From Comamonas sp. BIGb0152 (GTDB taxonomy: Bacteria > Pseudomonadota > Gammaproteobacteria > Burkholderiales > Burkholderiaceae_C): a stretch of DNA of 64,000 bases. Positions within the stretch are counted from its first letter, which is position 1, and each line of letters opens with the position of its first letter. Below, piece by piece: positions 10,663 through 18,008 of the stretch. The DNA lies in the NCBI RefSeq assembly GCF_024809975.1, contig NZ_JANUDY010000011.1, positions 62,001 to 126,000 on the forward strand, read 5' to 3'. Below the pieces are notes generated by a model. That model was given only the letters and a program-made list of their open reading frames with translations. It did no database searches and was not told the origin of the DNA. The position numbers and the translations under genes are program-made.

Positions 10663-11571
10663 TCAGTGGCTGCGGCGCACGACCATGTCCGCCAAGGCCG
10701 CCAACGCGGCCGTCTGGGGCAAACCACTGCCGGCCAGCGCCTGCTGGGCCTCGGCCAGCAGCTCATGGGCATAGTCACGCGCCGGTTGCAGCCCCATCAG
10801 CGATACATAGGTGGGCTTGTCGTTGTCGGCATCCTTGCCGGCCGTCTTGCCCAGGGTGGCAGAGTCGGCCACCACGTCCAGCACATCGTCAATCACCTGG
10901 AAAGCCAACCCCAGGGCCGCACCGTATTGCTGCAGCGCCAGCAGCGCCGCACCCTGGATACCGGCGCAGGTAGCGCCCATCTCGACACTGGCTTGCAGCA
11001 GCGCGCCGGTCTTGAGCTTGTGCATCTGCTGGAGCTGCTCGCGGCTGAGCTGCTTGCCCACGCTGGCCAGATCAATGGCCTGGCCACCGGCCATGCCGCT
11101 GTAACCGGCTGCCAAAGCCAGCTGGCGGCACAGGCGCGCCTGCACGGCGTCGGGGATGGCACTGCCCTCGGGCACCAACAGCTCAAAAGCCAGCGCTTGC
11201 AGCGCATCACCGGCCAGCAAGGCCTGGGCCTGGCCAAACTGCACATGGACCGTGGGCTTGCCACGGCGCAGCACATCGTTGTCCATGCAGGGCATGTCGT
11301 CATGCACCAGCGAGTAGGCGTGGATCAGCTCCACCGCGCAGCCTGCGCGCAAGGCGGCCTCCGCTTGGGGCGCATCCAGGTTGCCGGCAGCCTGGGCCGC
11401 TGCCAGCACCAGCAAGGGGCGCAGGCGCTTGCCGCCATCCAGCACCGCGTAGCGCATGGGCTCGCCAAGGTTGGCCGGGGCATCGGCGGCGATCCATTGC
11501 GTGAGGGCGTCCTCGACGCGGGCCAGTTCCTGGTTGCACCAGAGTGCAAAATTATCGTGCGTTGATGTCAT
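10663..11571 (-). CDS. ispA: Farnesyl diphosphate synthase (geranyltranstransferase)
   Basis: The 302-residue short-chain prenyl transferase makes C15 farnesyl diphosphate from IPP and DMAPP. The first aspartate-rich motif DDMPCMDND is at about 91-99, and the second is QVIDDVLDVV with downstream GKDADNDKPTY. The substrate-binding GGKRLRP is at about 46-52. It is preceded by xseB with a 9-bp gap, so both are translated from one message, with dxs further down. Confidence 0.96.
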   Translation of the reverse strand: MTSTHDNFALWCNQELARVEDALTQWIAADAPANLGEPMRYAVLDGGKRLRPLLVLAAAQAAGNLDAPQAEAALRAGCAVELIHAYSLVHDDMPCMDNDVLRRGKPTVHVQFGQAQALLAGDALQALAFELLVPEGSAIPDAVQARLCRQLALAAGYSGMAGGQAIDLASVGKQLSREQLQQMHKLKTGALLQASVEMGATCAGIQGAALLALQQYGAALGLAFQVIDDVLDVVADSATLGKTAGKDADNDKPTYVSLMGLQPARDYAHELLAEAQQALAGSGLPQTAALAALADMVVRRSH

Positions 11572-11580
11572 TGTTAGCGC

Positions 11581-11838
11581 TTATTCCTCGCTGGCCCAGG
11601 GCTTGGGCTGCCCCTCATCCAGTACTTTGATCTGGTCCTGCACCGCTTCGAGCTTGCCCCGGCAAAATGCCAGCAGCACGGCGCCACGCTGGTAGGCAGC
11701 CAACATATCGCCCAGGGGCAGCTGGCCCGACTCAATGCGCGCCACCAGGCCTTCGAGCTCCTGCAGCGCACTTTCGTAGTTGTCGGGTTCGGGCAGGTCT
11801 GGCGTGGCAGTGGTCTTGGAAGCGGTGGCCTTAGGCAT
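11581..11838 (-). CDS. xseB: Exodeoxyribonuclease VII small subunit
   Basis: The 85-residue protein carries the XseB core [18 protein letters not shown] and the following helix [20 protein letters not shown]. It pairs with XseA to degrade single-stranded DNA. The ATG at 11838 (MPKATASKT) is chosen; a longer frame upstream is not conserved. It is first in the xseB-ispA-dxs cluster, matching many proteobacteria. Confidence 0.92.
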   Translation of the reverse strand: MPKATASKTTATPDLPEPDNYESALQELEGLVARIESGQLPLGDMLAAYQRGAVLLAFCRGKLEAVQDQIKVLDEGQPKPWASEE

Positions 11839-12234
11839 GGGCAAAGCGGGCAAACGGGTTGCCCAGGTGCATGGATAAAGCCATGATTTTAGGCGCAGGA
11901 CAAGCCACCGCGGGCGCAGGCCCGGCCGGCCAGCACCTGCAACCCGGCTGGCCACACGCTATTCCCACAGAAAATCCCCGCCATCTGTCGCAAAGCAAGA
12001 CGCTGCAGCTATCAATTTGATAATATTGCCGCTCTATGGATGCGACAGACAGACGGCGCCAAGCCCGTGGGGCCACCCGCCAATTCACGCATGAACAGAA
12101 CGGGAATAACCCCACTGGGTATAATCCCATTTTTCGCGAAACCGGCCATCCTTTGTTGTTGCTGCCGGTTTTATTTTTTTCTCAGCGTGCGCACGCGCAC
12201 CCTCCCTGTGGGGAGTCTTTAGGTCAGGTCACCC
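11839..12234. other. Divergent promoter region xseB / Rieske oxygenase
   Basis: The 396-bp gap has no supported gene. A perfect TATAAT lies at 12120-12125 on the forward strand, about 110 bp before the Rieske start, without an obvious -35 at normal spacing. The partial palindrome AGCTATCAATTTGATA near 12006-12021 resembles small hairpins that recur between genes in this window. Confidence 0.45.
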
Positions 12235-13374
12235 ATGTCTGATTTAAGTCTTCAACTGCAGCAGGCCGCAAGCCAACTTCCAGTTTCAAGCTACTTCGAT
12301 CCCGCACTGTTCCAGCGCGAGATGCAAACCATCTTCCAGCACGGCCCCAAATACGTGGGCCACCAGCTGGCGATTCCCGAGATTGGCGACTACTACGCCC
12401 TTCCCCATGAGAAGGAAGGGCGTGCGCTGGTGCGCAATGCCGCAGGCCAGGCCGAGTTGATCTCCAACGTCTGCCGCCACCGCCAGGCGGTGATGCTCAA
12501 GGGCCGGGGCTCGCTCAACCAGCAGCAAAAAGGCAGCGCCGGCGGCAACATCGTCTGCCCCCTGCACCGCTGGACCTACAGCCCCAGCGGCGAGCTGCTG
12601 GGCGCCCCGCATTTTGCGCAGGATCCTTGCCTCAACCTCAACAACTACAAGCTGCAGGAGTGGAATGGCCTGCTGTTTGAGGACAATGGCCGCAACATCC
12701 AGGCCGATCTGGCCAACATGGGCCCGGCTGCAGCCTTGAGTTTTGATGGTTTTGTGCTCAACCATGTGGAAATGCATGAGTGCAACTACAACTGGAAGAC
12801 CTTCATCGAGGTCTACCTGGAGGACTACCATGTCGGCCCCTTCCACCCCGGCCTGGGCAATTTCGTCACCTGCGACGATCTGAAGTGGGAGTTCGCCAAA
12901 GAGTACTCGGTGCAGACCGTGGGCGTGGCGCCCACCTTTGCCAAGCCGGGTTCGGACATCTACAAGACCTGGCACGAGGTGCTGCTGAACTTCCGAGGCG
13001 GCAAGATGCCCGAGCACGGCGCGATCTGGCTGACCTACTACCCCCACATCATGGTGGAGTGGTACCCGCATGTGCTGACGGTCTCGACCCTGCACCCGCT
13101 GAGCGTGGACAAGACCATGAACGTGGTGGAGTTCTACTACCCCGAGGAAATCAGCGCCTTCGAACCGGAGTTTGTACAGGCCCAGCGTGCCGCCTATATG
13201 GAAACGGCCATCGAGGACGACGAGATCGCCGAGCGCATGGACGCCGGCCGCAAGGCCTTGTTCGAGCGCGGCGACAACGAAGTGGGCCCCTATCAGAGTC
13301 CTATGGAGGACGGCATGCAGCACTTCCATGAGTGGTATCGGGGTATGATGCAGCCCGCCGTTCCAGACAAGTGA
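12235..13374 (+). CDS. Rieske [2Fe-2S] aromatic-ring-hydroxylating oxygenase-like alpha subunit
   Basis: The 379-residue protein has a Rieske cluster site at C80-x-H82 and C108-x2-H111 and a mononuclear-iron site at H199/H204 (EDYHVGPFHPGLGNF). The downstream acidic stretch ETAIEDDE may supply the carboxylate ligand. The loop between the two halves of the Rieske motif is 25 residues, longer than the usual 15-17. No reductase or ferredoxin partner is adjacent, so the electron donor and substrate are unknown. The family oxidises aromatic rings, choline-type amines or sterols, and none can be singled out here. Confidence 0.85.
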   Translation: MSDLSLQLQQAASQLPVSSYFDPALFQREMQTIFQHGPKYVGHQLAIPEIGDYYALPHEKEGRALVRNAAGQAELISNVCRHRQAVMLKGRGSLNQQQKGSAGGNIVCPLHRWTYSPSGELLGAPHFAQDPCLNLNNYKLQEWNGLLFEDNGRNIQADLANMGPAAALSFDGFVLNHVEMHECNYNWKTFIEVYLEDYHVGPFHPGLGNFVTCDDLKWEFAKEYSVQTVGVAPTFAKPGSDIYKTWHEVLLNFRGGKMPEHGAIWLTYYPHIMVEWYPHVLTVSTLHPLSVDKTMNVVEFYYPEEISAFEPEFVQAQRAAYMETAIEDDEIAERMDAGRKALFERGDNEVGPYQSPMEDGMQHFHEWYRGMMQPAVPDK

Positions 13375-13410
13375 TCTGGCGGTCAGGCACTTCCAGTTAG
13401 CTCGACCTAT

Positions 13411-13442
13411 AGCTGCTAGCGCTTTGCGATAGCAGCTTTTTC
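13411..13442 (+). terminator. Hairpin with T-run after the Rieske gene
   Basis: The stem AGCTGCTA/TAGCAGCT with an 11-nt loop is followed by TTTTTCT. It is 37 bp past the oxygenase stop. The AGCTGCTAGCGC core resembles short hairpins widespread between genes in Comamonadaceae. Confidence 0.65.
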
Positions 13443-13457
13443 TATTAAAGATCTCCC

Positions 13458-14339
13458 ATGCAAGCCCTGTGGATGGTGGCCGCTGCGTTCATGTTTGCAC
13501 TCATGGGCGTGTGCATCAAGTTCGCCTCTGTGTATTTCAATGCGGCCGAGATCGTGTTCTACCGGGGCATCATCAGCATGGCGCTGATCTGGTGGCTCAC
13601 CCGGCGCCAGCATATTTCACTCACCACCCGCTACCCCAAGATGCATGCCTGGCGCAGCTGCATCGGTGTGACGTCGATGGGCATGTGGTTCTATGCCATT
13701 GGCAAACTGCCCCTGGCCACGGCCATGACCTTGAACTACATGAGCAGCCTCTGGGTGGCCGCCTTTGTCGTGGGCAGCGCCTTGCTCAACTGGCGGCCCA
13801 AGGCCGAGGGCGACCAGCCCGCGCTGAATATTCCGCTGGTGCTGACGGTGATCAGCGGCTTTTGCGGCGTGATCCTGATGCTGCGCCCCAATATCGAGGC
13901 CGACCAGATGTTCGCCGGCATGGTGGGGCTGATGTCCGGGCTGATTTCCGCCTTTGCCTATATGCAGGTCGTGGCCCTGTCGCGCATGGGCGAGCCCGAG
14001 CAGCGCGTGGTCTTCTACTTTGCGGTGGGTTCGGCCATTGCTGGCGGGCTGGCCACCTTGTTTGTCGGCACGTCCCGCTTTCCGGGCTGGCCTGCGCTGT
14101 GGCTGATCCCCGTGGGCATTTTGGCCGCCGGCGCACAGTTGGCGATGACGCGTGCTTACGGCTCGGCCACCACGCGCCGCGCTACCTTGGTGGTGGCCAA
14201 CCTGCAGTATTCGGGCATTGTGTTTGCAGGCCTGTTCAGCATCGTCGTCTTTGGTGACCAGATCCCGGCCATTGGCTGGATGGGCATGGCCTTGATCGTT
14301 GGCAGCGGCATTGTGGCCACCGTGCTGCGCAAGCGCTAG
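13458..14339 (+). CDS. DMT-superfamily (EamA) transporter
   Basis: The 293-residue integral membrane protein has about ten hydrophobic helices arranged as two EamA repeats (about 1-140 and 155-290). Typical features are FMFALMGVCIKFA, FYRGIISMALIWW, NYMSSLWVAAFV and LVVANLQYSGIVFAGLFSIV. EamA proteins are usually exporters of amino acids or other metabolites; the substrate cannot be told. Its stop codon runs into a four-copy 12-bp tandem repeat. Confidence 0.88.
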   Translation: MQALWMVAAAFMFALMGVCIKFASVYFNAAEIVFYRGIISMALIWWLTRRQHISLTTRYPKMHAWRSCIGVTSMGMWFYAIGKLPLATAMTLNYMSSLWVAAFVVGSALLNWRPKAEGDQPALNIPLVLTVISGFCGVILMLRPNIEADQMFAGMVGLMSGLISAFAYMQVVALSRMGEPEQRVVFYFAVGSAIAGGLATLFVGTSRFPGWPALWLIPVGILAAGAQLAMTRAYGSATTRRATLVVANLQYSGIVFAGLFSIVVFGDQIPAIGWMGMALIVGSGIVATVLRKR

Positions 14340-14386
14340 GTAGTGCGACAGGTAGTGCGACAGGTAGTGCGCGAGGTAGTGCGCCA
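14339..14386 (+). repeat. Four tandem 12-bp repeats (GGTAGTGCGNNA)
   Basis: The units at 14339, 14351, 14363 and 14375 read GGTAGTGCGACA twice, then GGTAGTGCGCGA and GGTAGTGCGCCA. The first unit starts in the TAG stop codon of the EamA gene. The period is a multiple of three, so copy-number change would not affect downstream frames. Confidence 0.9.
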
Positions 14387-14460
14387 AGCCTTGCGCTGGC
14401 AGCGGCAGGCCCGGCACTGCCACATAATGGTTGGCAGTCTTTTCTCTGGAGCACCCTGCC

Positions 14461-15381
14461 ATGGCCACCACACCCCTCACAGCCACTTACTCCCCCCTGA
14501 TCACCGTCGCCCAACTGCAGGCGCTGCAGCAGTCCAGCCCGCTGCAGCTGATGGTGTTTGACTGCAGTTTTGAACTGGCCCAACCGGCCGCAGGTGCCGC
14601 GCAGTTTGCCCAGGCGCATATTGCCGGCGCCATCTACGCCAATCTGGACAAGGACCTGAGCGCCCCCCATGGCGCCCTCAGCCATGGCCAGACCATTACA
14701 GCCACGGACCTGGGCGATCCCGCATCCGGCGGCCGCCACCCGCTGCCCAGCCGCGAGCGCTTTGCCGTGTGGTTGTCGCAGGTGGGCTTTCGCAATGACA
14801 TGCAGGCGGTGGTCTATGACCGCAATGGCGTGAACTATGCCGGCCGGCTGTGGTGGATGCTCAAGTGGGCCGGCCATGACGCCGTCGCCGTGCTCGATGG
14901 CGGCTTGCAGGCCTGGCAGGCAGCGGGTGGCGCCATCGAAGCGGGTGAATCTGCCAGCCACTTCCAGAGCAATTTCGAGCTGCGCCCTGCGCTGCGCACG
15001 CTCAAGACCGCTGCGCAGGTGCAGCAGGCATTGGGCGCGCAGCAAACCGTGGTTGATGCCCGTGCCCCAGCCCGCTACCGCGGCGAGGTCGAGCCCCTGG
15101 ACCCCGTGGCAGGCCATATCCCCGGCGCGCTCAACCGCCTGTTCACCACCAATATCGGGCCCGATGGCCGCTTCAAGCCTGCGGCCGAGCTGCGCGCCGA
15201 GTTTGATGCGCTGCTCGCCGGGCATGACCCGCAGACGGTGGTGCACCAGTGCGGCAGCGGCGTCAGCGCCCTGCCCAACCTGATCGCGATGGAGATTGCC
15301 GGCTATGCGCCCACGGCGCTGTTTGCCGGCAGCTGGAGCGAGTGGTGCAGCGACCCATCGCGCCCGGTGGAAAAGGGCTGA
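14461..15381 (+). CDS. Sulfurtransferase, 3-mercaptopyruvate type (two rhodanese domains)
   Basis: The 306-residue protein has two rhodanese domains (about 15-160 and 175-300). The second carries the catalytic Cys264 in HQCGSGVSAL. The CGSG(V)-type loop points to 3-mercaptopyruvate rather than thiosulfate sulfurtransferase (CRxGV). It should transfer sulfur to thiol or cyanide acceptors in the cytoplasm. The start ATG 14461 has a GGAG box 8 nt upstream; an earlier ATG at 14431 is rejected. Confidence 0.9.
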   Translation: MATTPLTATYSPLITVAQLQALQQSSPLQLMVFDCSFELAQPAAGAAQFAQAHIAGAIYANLDKDLSAPHGALSHGQTITATDLGDPASGGRHPLPSRERFAVWLSQVGFRNDMQAVVYDRNGVNYAGRLWWMLKWAGHDAVAVLDGGLQAWQAAGGAIEAGESASHFQSNFELRPALRTLKTAAQVQQALGAQQTVVDARAPARYRGEVEPLDPVAGHIPGALNRLFTTNIGPDGRFKPAAELRAEFDALLAGHDPQTVVHQCGSGVSALPNLIAMEIAGYAPTALFAGSWSEWCSDPSRPVEKG

Positions 15382-15404
15382 TGGGCCGGCGCTGAATGGG
15401 TGGT

Positions 15405-15430
15405 CTGACCGCCCTTCAGCGAGCGGTCAG
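15405..15430. terminator. Hairpin between convergent sulfurtransferase and protease genes
   Basis: The stem CTGACCGC/GCGGTCAG has a 10-nt loop and no T-run. It could help end either convergent transcript. Confidence 0.35.
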
Positions 15431-15447
15431 CCCCTCCTGGCCCAGGC

Positions 15448-17373
15448 TTACTGGCTGCCCCAGACGTAGTAGGCAACACCCTCGAACAGGAACTGCGGAT
15501 AGGTCGCCACCACAAAATCACGCTCGACCGGATTGGTGGTGTAGAAGTGCGCGCCCGTGAGGGTATTGTAGAAACGGTACATGGGTACCGAGCCCTCGCC
15601 AGCTGCCTGGCGGGCATACCAGGCAGTCCCTTCCACATTGAACTGCGGATAGGTCGCAATCACAAAGGCCCGTTCTTCGGGATTGATGGTGAAGAAGTGC
15701 GAGCCGGTCGTGGTGTTGTAGAAACGGTAGACCGCCTGGGGCGCTGCAGCGGTCTGCGTGGATGCATAAAAACCGATGTTCTCGTACTGGTACACGGGAT
15801 TGCCTTGAATCACCGCATCGCGCTCCTGCGCACTGGCGGTGAAAAAATGCGTGCCGTTCTGGGTGTTGTAGAAGCGGTAGACCGGCATGCGGCCCGCGAC
15901 CGGGGTTTGCGTGCCGCCCGCATCCACCAGCCACTTGCGCAAGGCCGGCATCACACTGTTCAAGCTGGGGTAGAAGCTGTAGGCACCGGCCCCATTGGCG
16001 CGGCAGCTGGCCTCGGAAGCACCCGTCAACACCCCGGTGACAGCGCCGTTATGGAACAGCGGTGAGCCACTGCTGCCCTGCTGGGTCAGGCCCATGCTCC
16101 AGCGCACATAGTAGTAATTGCCGGTGCTGGGGGCAAAGCTGCAAAACACGTTCTTGCTGTCCAAGCTGCAATCGTAGCGGGAGGACATGGCACCAAAGCT
16201 GATCTTCTGCAAGCCACCGCTGGGGTGATGCACGCCCACTACCACGCTGTTGTCCGGCACGATGCTGCTGTCCCAGCCCAGGAACACGGCGCCAGCAGGC
16301 GGCGCATCGTTGAGTTTGAGCAAGGTCACATCGGGGTTGGCGCTGGTGTAGAGCAGCTGCGCACCATTGCGCAGGTTCACGCTGCTAGGCGAGAGGCTGT
16401 TGCTGGCGCAGCGGGTGGAGGTGTAGAACCAGTCGGTCTCCAGCGCCGAGGCCAGGGTCTGGGTCGACATGCAGTGTGCGGCCGTCAGGAAGTACGGCGT
16501 TTTGGAGCCCTGGGCATCGTTGAGCAGGCTGCCGGTGCACAGGCCGTAGTAGTAGCTGCCGTCCGCAAAGCGCTGGGTGACATAGGCCATGCGGGCCACG
16601 CCCTTGCGCTCAGTGGTGGCCTGGCTGTAGCAATTCACATCCAGGTGGCATTCGACCGGATTGCCGACGGGCATGGCCTTGCTGTCGGCTTGTTCTTCGC
16701 CCGCTTCCAAGCGGTCCAAAGGCAGCGACAGGTTTTGGTAGATGTGCATCAGCTGCGGCAGCGAGACCTTGAGCTGCTCGGGCGCCGTGCCCGGGGGCAG
16801 TTCGATCTCCAAAGTCACCTGCTCGCCCGAGCTGCTGGGCGCCCACCAAGTGCGTCCCGCTTCGCTGTCATCGCCCGCATCGCGGTTGGCCTGCAATATC
16901 TGCATGACGCGCTGGCCAGCAATCTCGAACACCGCCGCAGGCTGGTGCTCGGTATAAAGCCGCAGCATGGCGCTACCGGGTAGTTGCTCCACCAGCAAAC
17001 CCAGGCGCAGGGCCTCGGCGCCGCCGGAGCGCAGGCTCAAGGCTGCCACTGCGCCGCCCTTGGCCGATGTCTGCCATTGCAGCAGCTGCGCCGTTTGCGC
17101 GCTGGACCGGGCTTGCTGCACGGCGCGCGATGCGCCAATGATCTGCACCGGCATCTCGGGGGCCGACTTGAGGCCTGTCCACTCGCCCAGGTCGATCGCC
17201 ACGGGCCGGACGGCCAAGCCGGCTTCCATGCTCTTGGTACGCACAAATTCCAAGGGCACACCGGCTGGCTGCTCCAGCGCAGGCACCTTGAACACCGGCT
17301 CGGCTGCTACCGCCCCCGCCAGGGAGCCCCAAGCGACCAGCCCGGCCACCCCCATTTTTGCCATCCATCCCAT
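15448..17373 (-). CDS. Secreted trypsin-like serine protease with three C-terminal DUF5648-like repeats
   Basis: This 641-residue exported protein has a signal peptide (about 1-24), a pro-region, and a lysyl-endopeptidase-like S1 domain (about 240-485). The catalytic triad is His300 (TAAHC), Asp348 (NPDVTLLKL) and Ser435 (GSSGSPLF). Several Cys pairs suggest disulfides. The C-terminus has three repeats with an exact 50-residue period (about 498, 548 and 598), each with VYRFYNT..G.HF(F/Y)T...ER and ending in YPQF/GxAxY; these resemble DUF5648 modules. ATG 17373 is chosen for its AAGGGG site. The likely role is extracellular protein breakdown, with the repeats perhaps used for surface or glycan attachment. 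Confidence 0.85.
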   Translation of the reverse strand: MGWMAKMGVAGLVAWGSLAGAVAAEPVFKVPALEQPAGVPLEFVRTKSMEAGLAVRPVAIDLGEWTGLKSAPEMPVQIIGASRAVQQARSSAQTAQLLQWQTSAKGGAVAALSLRSGGAEALRLGLLVEQLPGSAMLRLYTEHQPAAVFEIAGQRVMQILQANRDAGDDSEAGRTWWAPSSSGEQVTLEIELPPGTAPEQLKVSLPQLMHIYQNLSLPLDRLEAGEEQADSKAMPVGNPVECHLDVNCYSQATTERKGVARMAYVTQRFADGSYYYGLCTGSLLNDAQGSKTPYFLTAAHCMSTQTLASALETDWFYTSTRCASNSLSPSSVNLRNGAQLLYTSANPDVTLLKLNDAPPAGAVFLGWDSSIVPDNSVVVGVHHPSGGLQKISFGAMSSRYDCSLDSKNVFCSFAPSTGNYYYVRWSMGLTQQGSSGSPLFHNGAVTGVLTGASEASCRANGAGAYSFYPSLNSVMPALRKWLVDAGGTQTPVAGRMPVYRFYNTQNGTHFFTASAQERDAVIQGNPVYQYENIGFYASTQTAAAPQAVYRFYNTTTGSHFFTINPEERAFVIATYPQFNVEGTAWYARQAAGEGSVPMYRFYNTLTGAHFYTTNPVERDFVVATYPQFLFEGVAYYVWGSQ

Positions 17374-17492
17374 GCCTACTACCCCTTCCGTGCCATCCAT
17401 ACAAAACGAAACATTCTAAGATTAATTTTATAAATCGATGGCGGAAGTTCTGTGTCAATCCTTATGGGCAGCAGATCTGTGGGGACGGCGCA

Positions 17493-17825
17493 TCAATGCC
17501 CGGCCGACTTGGAAAACAGGTTGATCACCAGCACACCGGCAATGATCAAGCCCATGCCCGCCATGGCCCCGGCATCGAGCTTTTGCCCATGCAAGGCCCA
17601 GGCGATCAGCGAGATCAGCACAATGCCCACGCCCGACCAGATGGCATAGGCAATGCCGGTGGGCACGGTTTTCAAGGTTTGCGCCAGCAGGTAGAACGAC
17701 AGCACATAGCCGACGCCACAAATCAGACTGGGCACCAGCCGGGTAAAGCCTTCGGAGGACTTCATCGCCGTGGTGGCCATCACTTCCAGCGCAATGGCGC
17801 CGCCCAGGTAGACATAAGCATTCAT
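17493..17825 (-). CDS. SMR-family multidrug efflux protein (EmrE/QacE-like)
   Basis: The 110-residue protein has four transmembrane helices, the standard SMR length. The proton/drug-coupling Glu is at position 14 (GGAIALEVMATTAMK), as in EmrE. Other signatures are AYAIWSGVGIVLISLIAW and the C-terminal GMGLIIAGVLVINLFSK. It probably exports quaternary ammonium compounds or polyamines as a dimer. It stands alone between the protease and ppc. Confidence 0.92.
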   Translation of the reverse strand: MNAYVYLGGAIALEVMATTAMKSSEGFTRLVPSLICGVGYVLSFYLLAQTLKTVPTGIAYAIWSGVGIVLISLIAWALHGQKLDAGAMAGMGLIIAGVLVINLFSKSAGH

Positions 17826-18008
17826 CACAATTCCCGTTGGTTTGGCATCCATGGTTGAAAAGTACCGGGGTGCGCGCCGGCAAAACACGAAGGCCAGCGC
17901 AACACCCACGGCAAACGGCAAAGGCCCCGGCTTTCCACCAGGGCCTCGTCAAGCCAGCAGGCTTGCCATCGCCTGGCTGCAGCGGTGCCGGCCTGCGCCG
18001 GGCGCATG

